A stretch of DNA of 51,763 nt from Bacillus timonensis (GCF_004799755.1 NZ_SLUB01000030.1:1-51763); one strand, 5' to 3'; shown: positions 27,691-36,258, numbered from the stretch's first letter. Made by a program: numbers and translations. Notes: a model not told the origin generated them from the letters alone.

Positions 27691-28897
27691 ATATCTTTAA
27701 CGCTCCGTTTGATTCAACTGGAATTGATGTGTTCGCAAGCATTTCTCCATTATCTTTTAATGCGTAATAGTTGCCATCAGTTTGGATAATACCTGTTGCC
27801 ATTTCACCACTTGAGTTTAAATAGTACCACTTGGTATTATCTTTTAGCCATCCAGTCTGCATGACGCCGTCTGAGTCAAGAAAGTACCATTTCCCGTTTA
27901 CTTTTTTCCAACCAGTCGCCATTGCCCCATCAGAATCCAAGTAGTACCATTTTTCGTCATCCTTTAGCCATCCAGTCTGCATGACGCCGTCTGAGTCAAG
28001 AAAGTACCATTTCCCGTTTACCTTTTTCCATCCGGTCGCCATTGCCCCGTCAGAATCCAAGTAGTACCACTTTTCATCATCTTTAAGCCAACCTGTTTGC
28101 ATGACGCCTTTTGAGTCTAAGAAGTACCATTTTCCGTTTACCTTTTTCCATCCGGTAGCCATTACACCGTCAGAATCCAAGAAGTACCATTTGCCATCAT
28201 CTTTTATCCATCCTGTTTGCATCACACCATTTGAATCAAGAAAATACCATTTGCTTTTATCCAAAAGCCAACCTGTTTGTTTCACACCGTTTTTATAGAA
28301 ATACCATTTGCTGTCTATTTTTCGCCATCCATTGGTACTCGAAGCACTACTAGTTCCCCCGCTGCTACTTCCCCCATTCGTATTCATCGCATTCCTCACA
28401 TCCTTAATAAATTGGTCCCAAGTAACACCGTTTCGGCTAAATGCGCTTTGGGGATCTGATCTTCTTGAGGGGTCTAAATAGCTGTGAGCAACTATATGCT
28501 TTTGTGGATCTAAATTAAATTTTTGGCATAAATATGCGTGGTACCAAACATAACGGTTATATGACTGTTGGAAATTAATCGAACCTCCAAAACAAAATTC
28601 AACTCCAATTGCTGCATCATTCGCATTAGCACCGTACAATTGATTGTCTTTTGTGATATTGTAACGGACATGCCAAGCTTTTTCATCAACCGGGATAATT
28701 TCTAATATATATTGATCATCGACAAAAGTATGTGCCGAAGCAGATGGTTGTTGTCTATTAAAATAATTCATATTTTGATAAGCTGTCGAGCCGGGATTTC
28801 CTGTATCGTGACTTACAATAAACTTAACACCACTTAGTTTTTGACCCGACCGGGAATTTCCCAATCGGATATAATCCCTGGTTATATGGTAACTCAC
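27689..28897 (-). CDS. N-acetylmuramoyl-L-alanine amidase (Amidase_2) with choline-binding-type repeats
   Basis: The 402-residue protein has an N-terminal zinc amidase domain of the Amidase_2/XlyA type: KFIVSHDTGNPGS with the first zinc His, AWHVRYN, GVEFCFGG, and HIVAHSYLDPSRRSDPQ with the last zinc ligands. A Ser/Gly linker follows near residue 200, then about ten CW_binding_1 repeats of 20 residues with the aromatic pattern GWxxxxGKWYFLDSDGxMxT. It would cut the lactyl-amide bond of peptidoglycan while bound to phosphocholine. The GTG at 28897 follows GGAGGA; an ATG 57 bases upstream has no such site. There is no signal peptide, as in phage endolysins and XlyA-like enzymes. Confidence 0.92.
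   Translation of the reverse strand: MSYHITRDYIRLGNSRSGQKLSGVKFIVSHDTGNPGSTAYQNMNYFNRQQPSASAHTFVDDQYILEIIPVDEKAWHVRYNITKDNQLYGANANDAAIGVEFCFGGSINFQQSYNRYVWYHAYLCQKFNLDPQKHIVAHSYLDPSRRSDPQSAFSRNGVTWDQFIKDVRNAMNTNGGSSSGGTSSASSTNGWRKIDSKWYFYKNGVKQTGWLLDKSKWYFLDSNGVMQTGWIKDDGKWYFLDSDGVMATGWKKVNGKWYFLDSKGVMQTGWLKDDEKWYYLDSDGAMATGWKKVNGKWYFLDSDGVMQTGWLKDDEKWYYLDSDGAMATGWKKVNGKWYFLDSDGVMQTGWLKDNTKWYYLNSSGEMATGIIQTDGNYYALKDNGEMLANTSIPVESNGALKI
27848..28147 (-). repeat. Tandem 120-base repeats encoding paired wall-binding motifs
   Basis: Units starting near 27848, 27968 and 28088 are almost identical in DNA, each encoding two 20-residue motifs (one VNGKWYFLD, one DDEKWYYLD). Near-identity at silent positions points to recent duplication or gene conversion. 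Confidence 0.85.
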
Positions 28898-29013
28898 CCG
28901 AAAATCCTCCTTTTTGATTACTATATGAAAATAATCTAAAGTGTGTATAGACATCGCCCCTAAGTAATCAAAATGTAAAGAATGTTACAACAATCGAAAG
29001 GTTTTATGAAAAG

Positions 29014-29056
29014 AAAAGGTCCAATAAGTGATAGTCAACCACTTATTGGACCTTTT
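29014..29056 (-). terminator. Strong terminator of the small membrane protein gene
   Basis: AAAAGGTCCAATAAGTG (29014-29030) pairs perfectly with CACTTATTGGACCTTTT (29040-29056), a 17-bp stem. It lies 9 bases after the stop of the minus-strand gene at 29065-29196. Confidence 0.9.
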
Positions 29057-29064
29057 ACATAGTA

Positions 29065-29196
29065 TTAAAAGTTATTTGCGAGTAATGTCGTAGCTGCACT
29101 AATGATGATGGCTAGAATTGGAACTGAAATATATAAGAGAACCTTATTTCTTTTTCGTTTCTTTTCCATCTCTTCAGGTGTAACCCATGTAGTCAT
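29065..29196 (-). CDS. Single-helix small membrane protein (43 residues)
   Basis: The sequence MTTWVTPEEMEKKRKRNKV is followed by a hydrophobic helix LLYISVPILAIIISAATTLL and a short ANNF tail. The ATG at 29196 has an excellent GAGGAGG ribosome binding site, and a strong terminator follows, so a real expressed gene is likely. A longer in-frame reading upstream lacks such a site. The positively charged stretch before the helix predicts an N-in orientation. I do not recognise a family. It lies divergent from the phosphocholine operon. Confidence 0.75.
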   Translation of the reverse strand: MTTWVTPEEMEKKRKRNKVLLYISVPILAIIISAATTLLANNF

Positions 29197-29535
29197 TTTT
29201 ATCCTCCTCGTTTTTTGGCAACTGGCTGGCTTAGTCAATAGGACGTTAGCCCCTTTAGTTTTGCGTGCACCACTTTTCAGTGATATTGCTATTTTCCAAC
29301 GAAAAAACCCAAATTCTCTATTATTATCGACATAAATCGACGAGTTGTGAATGGGTAGAAAGACCCAGTTTGTTTTTGTGAAAAACAAAAATTAATCTCA
29401 TTTCTATGTTAGGGAAACATAATTAAGTAAAAATACCTATAGATTTCAATATTTTGTTCATTTCCATAAAAAAAGTATTGAAAATGAACAATTGTTAATG
29501 TAAGTTTAAATAAAACATATGAAAAAGGTGTCGAA
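29197..29535. other. Control region between the small membrane protein gene and the lic-type operon
   Basis: No further gene is seen. The part nearest the operon holds the inverted repeat at 29454-29491. Confidence 0.5.
29454..29491. promoter_or_regulatory. Inverted repeat, operator candidate of the phosphocholine operon
   Basis: TTGTTCATTT (29454-29463) and AAATGAACAA (29482-29491) are perfect 10-base arms separated by 18 bases. A weak promoter (TTGTTC, 17 bases, TATTGA) lies within it, so a bound protein could block RNA polymerase. The first gene of the operon encodes its own winged-helix domain, a natural candidate binder (inference). Confidence 0.5.
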
Positions 29536-31335
29536 ATGAACGTGGAAAAATTTAAAATACTAAGAGAATGCAATCGAACAGAAAATGTCACCCAAAGAGA
29601 TATATCAAGACTATGTAATATTTCTTTAGGGAAAACGAATAAATTATTTCAATCATTATTAGAAGAAGGTCTTTTAATAAAAGAGAATAATGGCTATGTA
29701 TTGACAAAAAATGCGCATAAGCTTCTAGAGGAATATCGGGTTGATAATGCGATTGTAATGGCTGCTGGCTTTGGTTCTCGGTTTGTACCGCTAACCTATG
29801 AAACTCCAAAGGGGTTACTAGAGGTCTTTGGTGAAAGAATGATCGAACGTCAAATTAAGCAATTATTAGAGGCTTCTATAACAGACATAACAATTGTTGT
29901 GGGATATTTAAAGGAAAAGTTTGAATATCTGGTTGATAAGTATGGGGTGAAGCTTATATACAATGAAGAATATGATACGAAAAACAATTTAGCCACACTT
30001 TATCATGTTCGCCATTTATTAAAAAACACCTATATTTTATCAAGTGATAATTTTATGACGAAGAATTTATACAATACGTATGAATTCGAAAGCTGGTATA
30101 GTGCTGTAAAATCTGAAGGAGAAACAGGCGAATGGTGTTTATTTACCGATAAAAAGGATCGTATCACAAACATTGAGATTGGTGGCACAAATGCATGGCA
30201 TATGTATGGTCCTGCCTTTTTTAATAAGGAATTTTCGGACAAGTTAGTGCCACTTTTGGAACAAGCCTACTTTCAGCCTGGAACGGAAGATTTTTATTGG
30301 GAGCACATTTTAAAAGACAACCTCACTGAACTCAAAATGACAATCAATCGTCAAGAACCAGGCGTTGTGTATGAGTTTGAAAGTCTTGAAGAACTTCGGG
30401 ATTTCGATTCAACTTATCGAGAACAATCGAAAAATGAAGTGATGTCCTTACTTTCATTCATTTTTAAGGTGAGAGAAGATCAGATAAAAAATATTAAACC
30501 TATTAAAATCGGCATGACCAATCGTTCTTTTTTATTTGAGATTGATACGAAAAAGTATATTTGTCGAATTCCGGGAGAAGGCACTGAAAAATTGATTAAC
30601 CGTGCCGAAGAATATCAAAGTATACAGGCTGCGATGGAATTAAATATTACGGAAAATATTATTTATATAGATCCAAAAAGTGGGATAAAAATATCCGAGT
30701 TTGAATCAGATGCTCGAAATGTAGATATTCATAATGAGGAAGAAGCAAAGAAGTGGATAGGTATTTTAAAACAGCTTCACGAAAGTAATATTGCTGTTCC
30801 TCATAACTTTAGCCTGGAGAAACTGATTCTCTTCTATGAAGAAATCTGTAAAGAAAAGGATGCCATCTTATTTGAAGATTATTCGCTTGTGCGTGCTAGA
30901 ATGGGAGAACTCCTTTCGATCGTTAAGAATATGGACAAACCAAAAGCGTTTTGTCATATCGATGCACATGTCGATAATTTTCTTGTTTTGCCAAATGGAG
31001 ATATGAAATTGGTGGATTGGGAATATGCGGGTATGGCTGATCCGCTTATTGATCTTGCGATGATTTATATATACGGACAGTATGATGAGAATCAGCTAGA
31101 AAAAATCTTGAGTTATTATTTTGGTGAGGGTGGACCAACACAGGAAGAACGCCTCCGGATCTATATCTATGTAGCATTAGGTGGACTTTTATGGTCGTTG
31201 TGGGCTCTATACAAACAATCACTTGGTGTTAAGTTTGGGGACTACACGCTCAATATGTATCGATATTCAAAAAAATATTATAAAAAAAGTATGGATCTAA
31301 TGGGGGAAATGAATTATGGGTTTGCAAAAAAATAA
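29536..31335 (+). CDS. Fusion: winged-helix domain, phosphocholine cytidylyltransferase (LicC-like) and choline kinase (LicA-like)
   Basis: The 599-residue protein has three parts. Residues 1-68 form a winged helix-turn-helix (VTQRDISRLCNISLGKTNKL). Residues 70-290 are a nucleotidyltransferase with the signature AIVMAAGFGSRFVPLTYETP and K92, as in LicC, which makes CDP-choline from phosphocholine. Residues 320-590 are a choline/aminoglycoside kinase fold: the catalytic loop HIDAHVDN has H474, D476 and N481, and LVDWEYAG has the metal-binding D494. The ATG at 29536 follows AAAAGGTG. The next gene, a BCCT transporter, overlaps by 20 bases. Together they import choline and activate it to CDP-choline for surface decoration. 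No LicD transferase lies in the window. Ethanolamine or another amino-alcohol is a possible alternative substrate. Confidence 0.85.
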   Translation: MNVEKFKILRECNRTENVTQRDISRLCNISLGKTNKLFQSLLEEGLLIKENNGYVLTKNAHKLLEEYRVDNAIVMAAGFGSRFVPLTYETPKGLLEVFGERMIERQIKQLLEASITDITIVVGYLKEKFEYLVDKYGVKLIYNEEYDTKNNLATLYHVRHLLKNTYILSSDNFMTKNLYNTYEFESWYSAVKSEGETGEWCLFTDKKDRITNIEIGGTNAWHMYGPAFFNKEFSDKLVPLLEQAYFQPGTEDFYWEHILKDNLTELKMTINRQEPGVVYEFESLEELRDFDSTYREQSKNEVMSLLSFIFKVREDQIKNIKPIKIGMTNRSFLFEIDTKKYICRIPGEGTEKLINRAEEYQSIQAAMELNITENIIYIDPKSGIKISEFESDARNVDIHNEEEAKKWIGILKQLHESNIAVPHNFSLEKLILFYEEICKEKDAILFEDYSLVRARMGELLSIVKNMDKPKAFCHIDAHVDNFLVLPNGDMKLVDWEYAGMADPLIDLAMIYIYGQYDENQLEKILSYYFGEGGPTQEERLRIYIYVALGGLLWSLWALYKQSLGVKFGDYTLNMYRYSKKYYKKSMDLMGEMNYGFAKK

Positions 31336-32875
31336 AAAAGGACAAGAAATTGATTGGGTACTCACGATAGGTCCATTACTATTAATTATTGTTATTTCTA
31401 CGGTCTTGTTTTTGTTTCCAAATCAAAGTGGGCATGCTATTGAGTTTTTAAGAAGTATTTTTGTTGGGGAATTTGGTTCCTTTTATATGATTTTTGGACT
31501 AGGTGTATTTTTAGTATCCATTTGGCTTGCATTTTCTCGCTTTGGGAATGTGAAATTGGGTAATCTTGAAAAGCCACGATTTAATACATTTAGTTGGGGT
31601 GCTATGATTTTCACCTCAACAATGGCAGCGGATATTTTATATTGGTCTTTAATTGAATGGGCTTATTATTTTGGGGCAAATCCATTCGGTATTGAAAATC
31701 CAAGTCTTGCACAAAAACAAGATTTTGCTTCTTCCTACCCGTTATTCCACTGGGGACCTATCCCATGGAGCTTTTATCTACTGCCTGCAGTTGCCTATGG
31801 ATATATGATTTTTGTAAAGAATCGAAAACGACAAACCTTATCAGAGGCTTGTCGTTCTACAATCGGTTCTCGGGCAGATGGAGTGTTAGGAAAAGCAATT
31901 GATATTTTTTCAATTGTAGGTCTTTTAGCTGGAACAGCAACGACTTTCTCACTAGCAACACCTTTGCTTTCATTAACGGTGTCTTCAACCCTTGGTATCC
32001 CGCAAAGTAACGTTTTAACCATTATTATTTTGGTTATCATAGCTTTGGTATATACGGTTGCTGTAACAGTAGGTCTTAAGGGGATTTCACAACTAGCAAA
32101 AATCTGTGTTGGGATATTCATTACATTAATTGCTGTCTTCTTAATTTTTGGACCAACGAAGTTCATCATCGAAAGTGGTGTAACTGGAATTGGTAAATTA
32201 ATAAATGACTTTTTCAGCATGTCTACTTGGATGGATCCACTTCGAGTTTCTGGTGAGGGTGGTTCAGGTTTCCCACAAGACTGGACTGTTTTCTACTGGG
32301 CTTATTGGATTGCGTGGTTTGTGGCGACTCCGTTCTTTATCGGTAAAATTTCAGAAGGACGTACGATTAAACAAACGATTGTTGGTGGATTTACAGCAGG
32401 TTTATTAGGAACGTTCACTTCATTTATTGTATTTGGTAACTTTGGGCTTTATCAGCAAACACATGGAAAGGTAGATGCATCTGGTATGTTAGCCTCTGGT
32501 GCTTCACCATCTGAAGTTATCATTCAGATTTTTAATCAACTTCCAATTAGTGGAGTTGCACTTGGCTTATTAGCATTAGCTATGATAGCTTTTTATGCAA
32601 GTACATTTGATGCATTAACCCTAGTCGTTTCCGAATACTCATTGAAAAAATTAGAAGCAGGTCAAGAACCACCAAAATATATTCGAGTATTCTGGGCATT
32701 GATCTTTATCATCCTGCCAATAGCCCTAATCTTTAACGAAACAACACTAACCATGCTTCAAACGATATCGATCGTCGCGGCATTCCCATTAGCCATCATC
32801 ATGGGCATCGTTATCTACAGCTTCCTTAAAGATATAAGCAGGGACACGGGGACAGGTTCCTCGTCCCAGGACTAG
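31316..32875 (+). CDS. BCCT family transporter (choline/betaine/carnitine type)
   Basis: The 519-residue protein has twelve predicted membrane helices. BCCT family hallmarks are the tryptophan-rich segment DWTVFYWAYWIAWFVATPFFIGKISEGRTIKQ and, earlier, SYPLFHWGPIPWSFYLLPAVAYG. These carriers take up quaternary ammonium compounds. The ATG at 31316 follows GGGGG and overlaps the LicC-LicA gene by 20 bases, so choline is the likely substrate; in pneumococcus the equivalent LicB importer belongs to another family. The last residues, RDTGTGSSSQD, are encoded by a REP element, so the native C-terminus has been replaced. A terminator follows. Confidence 0.92.
   Translation: MGLQKNKKGQEIDWVLTIGPLLLIIVISTVLFLFPNQSGHAIEFLRSIFVGEFGSFYMIFGLGVFLVSIWLAFSRFGNVKLGNLEKPRFNTFSWGAMIFTSTMAADILYWSLIEWAYYFGANPFGIENPSLAQKQDFASSYPLFHWGPIPWSFYLLPAVAYGYMIFVKNRKRQTLSEACRSTIGSRADGVLGKAIDIFSIVGLLAGTATTFSLATPLLSLTVSSTLGIPQSNVLTIIILVIIALVYTVAVTVGLKGISQLAKICVGIFITLIAVFLIFGPTKFIIESGVTGIGKLINDFFSMSTWMDPLRVSGEGGSGFPQDWTVFYWAYWIAWFVATPFFIGKISEGRTIKQTIVGGFTAGLLGTFTSFIVFGNFGLYQQTHGKVDASGMLASGASPSEVIIQIFNQLPISGVALGLLALAMIAFYASTFDALTLVVSEYSLKKLEAGQEPPKYIRVFWALIFIILPIALIFNETTLTMLQTISIVAAFPLAIIMGIVIYSFLKDISRDTGTGSSSQD
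32841..32867 (+). repeat. REP element inside the 3' end of the BCCT gene
   Basis: GGGACACGGGGACAGGTTCC and then TCGTCCC is read in frame as RDTGTGSSSQ, and the stop follows within 9 bases. Its orientation relative to the gene matches the other gene-end copies. Confidence 0.9.
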
Positions 32876-32901
32876 AATTCAAGTGAATCATCGATTAAAC
32901 G

Positions 32902-32944
32902 AACCCCTTTTAGGTAATGAAAGTAACATCTAAAAGGGGTTTTT
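32902..32944 (+). terminator. Terminator of the lic-type/BCCT operon
   Basis: AACCCCTTTTAG pairs with CTAAAAGGGGTT, followed by a T-run. Confidence 0.9.
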
Positions 32945-33006
32945 AATAAAAACTAGAATTCTTGGATAAAGCACATAAAATAGTAATGAAATTAAGTAAA
33001 ATTAAT

Positions 33007-33064
33007 AAAGTAGTCCATTTTGGAGTCTTTGCCAATTTCTTTGTCCCCAATAATGAACTACTTT
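33007..33064 (-). terminator. Terminator of the glycosylation operon (minus strand)
   Basis: AAAGTAGTCCATTTTGG (33007-33023) pairs with CCAATAATGAACTACTTT (33047-33064) with few mismatches. It lies directly after the minus-strand glycosyltransferase gene, and T-rich sequence follows on that strand. Confidence 0.7.
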
Positions 33065-33078
33065 ATTTCTAAGTAATG

Positions 33079-34530
33079 TTAAACTTTATTCTCTCCAGTA
33101 ATCTTCTTATTCTTAGCAATATTAAATTTGCCAAGGATATAAGTAAATCCACCACCTGCTAGCATAGCAAAAGTAGGGATGATAAAATACCGATATCTAG
33201 TTTGGATTTCAATTAAAAAGTGAACGGAAACATATCCTAAAGTTAGAATCATAAACAACAATAAACCATTTTTTGGTTTTAATTTCAGCATAGAGATAAG
33301 AGATAAAAAGAGCATAAAAAGGTATATACTATGTTCAAAAATTTTGACTCTGTGAAAATAGAAAGGCATGTCTACTTTACTCATGCTCCAAATGATTGAG
33401 GAATCTCTATATCCCCACATAATTTGAAATTTGTCGTAGAATAGCATTAAAACTTGTTTTTTATCAGATAATCTTTCTAAAACAAGGTCTTTTTCAATGC
33501 TATCTCGTTCTGCCCCAAGTGCAAATTTAGACATATAGGCTGAATCCTCAGCCGAATAGTTACCCTTGGTTTCATGGTTAAACCCGACAAGAAATTTCCA
33601 ATATGGCGCACGATTGGACAAAGGATAATCCGTTACTCCACCCGCAATAAATGCATAACTCACAACATTCATAATTATGAAGTAGGAAGCAAATATCCCT
33701 ATAATTGAACGAATTGCGGGCATTCTTTGATCTTTATTAGCTAAAATTATTTTATAGACTAAAAAATATAGCAAAATAGCAAGTAGGATTAGACTGCCAA
33801 GAGGTCTAATAATATTTCCTAACCCGATTAACAGTCCGATAAGTAAACCAGCTTTTAACGTATTCCTTTTTATTGTGATAATTAAATAGAAGCCTAGGTA
33901 AAATAATAATGTAGACAAATGATCGTTAGTTAAAACAGAAGTCATTGCAATGCTAGAAGGGTACACAGCATATAGTAAGCCGGCAATCCTTCCTGCTGTT
34001 TCGTTAACTAATTTTCTAGCGATTAAATAAATTACTACAACTATTCCTACGGTAAAAAGGATATTTAAAAATTTTAGGATAAATAAACTTTTGCCAAATA
34101 AACTTATAATAAGTGCTTGAAACATAGTAAAACCAATTTGGTAGACCCAGCTACTAAAGTATAATGTTTCAGAAAAACTAAAATCACCCTTAGCTGCATC
34201 AATAGCAGCACGATAAAGAATTAAAAAATCAGATTCAGGTGGTGTTTTTATCAACAGAACCCAGCCGAGTCTAAGTAAAAAGGAAAAAACAATAAGTAAC
34301 AAAAGAAAAACCTTATTGGATATATACCGATTGACGAATAATATATATAACCCCAAAGCAATGATTCCGATAAGAAGGGGGCCTACAAATAATTGGATAT
34401 CTCTTTTCGAGAGGTAGATATCCATTCCATTCTTAAATGAAAAGAGTAATGCACCTGCAAAAAATAGAATACACAGGATTTGAATTAACTTAGTTGAAAA
34501 CCATCCTAGCCACTGATATTTAATCTCCAT
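33079..34530 (-). CDS. GT-C fold membrane glycosyltransferase (family 39/ArnT-like)
   Basis: This is an integral membrane protein of about 483 residues with eleven to thirteen hydrophobic helices. A first extracytoplasmic loop holds an acidic motif (PPESDFLILYRAAIDAAKGD), as in the PMT/ArnT family, where an Asp/Glu in that loop is catalytic. AGLLYAVYPSSIAMTSVLTNDH is also typical. The ATG at 34530 has AGGAGC upstream at good spacing; the TTG at 34536 does not. It is the third gene of a GtrB-GtrA-GT-C operon. It probably uses a sugar flipped on undecaprenyl phosphate to glycosylate a surface polymer, such as teichoic acid. The sugar and acceptor are unknown. Confidence 0.85.
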   Translation of the reverse strand: MEIKYQWLGWFSTKLIQILCILFFAGALLFSFKNGMDIYLSKRDIQLFVGPLLIGIIALGLYILFVNRYISNKVFLLLLIVFSFLLRLGWVLLIKTPPESDFLILYRAAIDAAKGDFSFSETLYFSSWVYQIGFTMFQALIISLFGKSLFILKFLNILFTVGIVVVIYLIARKLVNETAGRIAGLLYAVYPSSIAMTSVLTNDHLSTLLFYLGFYLIITIKRNTLKAGLLIGLLIGLGNIIRPLGSLILLAILLYFLVYKIILANKDQRMPAIRSIIGIFASYFIIMNVVSYAFIAGGVTDYPLSNRAPYWKFLVGFNHETKGNYSAEDSAYMSKFALGAERDSIEKDLVLERLSDKKQVLMLFYDKFQIMWGYRDSSIIWSMSKVDMPFYFHRVKIFEHSIYLFMLFLSLISMLKLKPKNGLLLFMILTLGYVSVHFLIEIQTRYRYFIIPTFAMLAGGGFTYILGKFNIAKNKKITGENKV

Positions 34531-34548
34531 ATTCAAGCTCCTAATTTC

Positions 34549-34944
34549 TTAACTCCTTCTATTCCGGAAGGTAAAATATTTACTGGAAACATAGTTCATT
34601 ATAACAACTACTACATTTGCAATGACTTTCGCAAAAATTTCATCTGTATTAAATATATCAATCAATAAATACATAATAACTAAATCTACACCTAAAGAAA
34701 GAATCCTAAAAAAACTAAAATTGATTAGTTCCTTTAAAATATCAACATATGCTACTGTTTGACTGTTGAACACATATACCTTATTTGTTATAAAAGCAAA
34801 AAGTACAGATATAATCCATGCGAGTGTACTAGAGAACATATAATCTATATTAAATATCTTCACAAACAATGAGAATACTGAAATATTAACAACCGTTGTT
34901 AGTATCCCGAAAATAACATAGTTTACAATTGTTTTATTAAACAT
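34549..34944 (-). CDS. GtrA family membrane protein (putative undecaprenyl-phosphate-sugar flippase)
   Basis: The protein has about 131 residues and four hydrophobic helices, with the GtrA start FNKTIVNYVIFGILTTVVNI, the middle ITNKVYVFNSQ and the C-terminal YVSSKYFTFRNRRS. GtrA proteins are thought to flip polyprenyl-phosphate sugars across the membrane. The ATG at 34944 is preferred to the TTG at 34953. It overlaps the GtrB-like gene by 8 bases, showing an operon. Confidence 0.9.
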   Translation of the reverse strand: MFNKTIVNYVIFGILTTVVNISVFSLFVKIFNIDYMFSSTLAWIISVLFAFITNKVYVFNSQTVAYVDILKELINFSFFRILSLGVDLVIMYLLIDIFNTDEIFAKVIANVVVVIMNYVSSKYFTFRNRRS

Positions 34945-35896
34945 TTGTTTCAACCCAGCTTCTTACCTTCTCATCATTATATACATTTACATAATATAAA
35001 GGGCGGTTCTTGGTTTCATTAAATATGCGGCCAAGGTATTCTCCAATCACTCCTAGTGATAGTAGTTGGATTCCACCTAAAAATAAAATAACGGTCATAA
35101 GGGAAGGATAACCTGAAACCGGTTCATCCCACATTAATGTTTTAATAATTATCCACATCATATAGATGAAGGCGGCAAAAGAAATGGTGAATCCAAAAAA
35201 GGCAGAAATACGTAATGGGGCTGTAGTAAAGGAAGTAAGCCCTTCAATCGCTAAGTCAAAAAGCTTGAAATAATTCCATTTTGATTCACCTGCTGCTCGA
35301 GGATCTCTATCAAATAAAATTTCCTTTTTATTAAAGCCAATCCAACTAAACATTCCTTTTGTATACCGCTGGGACTCCCTCATTTCCCTTAAAGCATTCA
35401 CACATCTTCGATCTAATAGCCGGAAATCTCCGGTGTTTTCCTGTATTTCAATTTTTGTTGTTTTTTGTAGAATCCCATAAAATTTGTTTGCTGTCCATTT
35501 TTTCAACCAGGTTTCTCCGGCACGATTGCGTCTTTTTGCGTAGATATCATCATAACCTTGCTCCCAATAATAAATCATCTCGGGAATTAATTCAGGAGGG
35601 TCTTGTAAATCCGCATCAATAATTACAACGGCGTCACCTGTTGCATAATCAAATCCAGCAATCATGGCAATTTCTTTTCCAAAATTTCTAGATAAATCCA
35701 CATATGAAATTCTTCGGTCATGTTTACGAAGTTCTTTTAAAATATTTAAAGTATTGTCTTTACTCCCATCATTAACAAATAAAAATTCAAATGAATACTT
35801 TTTAACATTATCAGCTACTGTGTTTAACCTCTGATATAATTGGTGAAGAACCTCTTCCTCGTTATAGGCAGGAATAAGTATCGTTATTTGCTTCAT
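34937..35896 (-). CDS. GtrB/CsbB-like polyprenyl-phosphate glycosyltransferase (GT2)
   Basis: The 319-residue protein has a cytoplasmic GT2 domain (ITILIPAYNEEEVLHQLYQR, LFVNDGSKDNT, VIIDADLQDPPELI with the metal-binding DxD) and two C-terminal membrane helices (about 230-255 and 268-290), ending GEYLGRIFNETKNRPLYYV. Relatives such as GtrB and Bacillus CsbB load a hexose or GlcNAc onto undecaprenyl phosphate. The ATG at 35896 follows AAAGGGG. It supplies the lipid-linked sugar for the flippase and GT-C enzyme downstream. Confidence 0.94.
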   Translation of the reverse strand: MKQITILIPAYNEEEVLHQLYQRLNTVADNVKKYSFEFLFVNDGSKDNTLNILKELRKHDRRISYVDLSRNFGKEIAMIAGFDYATGDAVVIIDADLQDPPELIPEMIYYWEQGYDDIYAKRRNRAGETWLKKWTANKFYGILQKTTKIEIQENTGDFRLLDRRCVNALREMRESQRYTKGMFSWIGFNKKEILFDRDPRAAGESKWNYFKLFDLAIEGLTSFTTAPLRISAFFGFTISFAAFIYMMWIIIKTLMWDEPVSGYPSLMTVILFLGGIQLLSLGVIGEYLGRIFNETKNRPLYYVNVYNDEKVRSWVETNV

Positions 35897-36258
35897 TCTT
35901 TCAATCCCCTTTAAATCATAAACATTTTGTTGTTAGAAATTTCACGAGCAATTCAAGTTGGATACTTAATCTATTTTACATAATTATTTTCCTTGTGCAA
36001 TTTGTTTTATAATAAATAAGATTGTCTTCACACTGTAGAAATATACTTTAACGGACACGAAGACTGGTTTCCCAGGACTGGCTTATGCAAAACAATAATC
36101 GATTTAACGACCTTATTAGCAAATGAAGATTACCACTAAAATGGGTTTTTTGCGTAAAAAGGAGAAATTCATGAGTCAAGCCCTTAATTTTTTGTAAAAT
36201 TAATTCTATGACTAACTATATTTATCAGGATATTAGATTTATTTGTGTAAAGGGATTG
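35897..36258. other. Intergenic region upstream of the glycosylation operon
   Basis: No gene is seen. The left part is the AT-rich control region of the GtrB-like gene. The stretch 36052-36151 is a decayed relative of the BCCT 3' end and terminator. Confidence 0.5.
36052..36151 (+). repeat. Decayed copy of the BCCT-gene REP plus terminator region
   Basis: The order of landmarks matches 32841-32945: GGACACG, ACTGGTTTCCC (against ACAGGTTCCTC), CCCAGGACT, AATCGATTTAACGA (against ATCGATTAAACGA), AATGAA, and a final AAAATGGG or AAAAGGGG followed by T residues. Many substitutions have broken both palindromes. It suggests an ancient duplication or a dead second copy. Confidence 0.45.

Noticed and set aside
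27848-28298. Regular short repeats that might look like a CRISPR array
   Set aside because: They are in-frame coding repeats with no unique spacers of constant length and no cas genes nearby.
29205-29388. N-terminal extension of the 43-residue membrane protein
   Set aside because: The strong ribosome binding site at 29201-29210 fits the ATG at 29196, and the extension has no family features.
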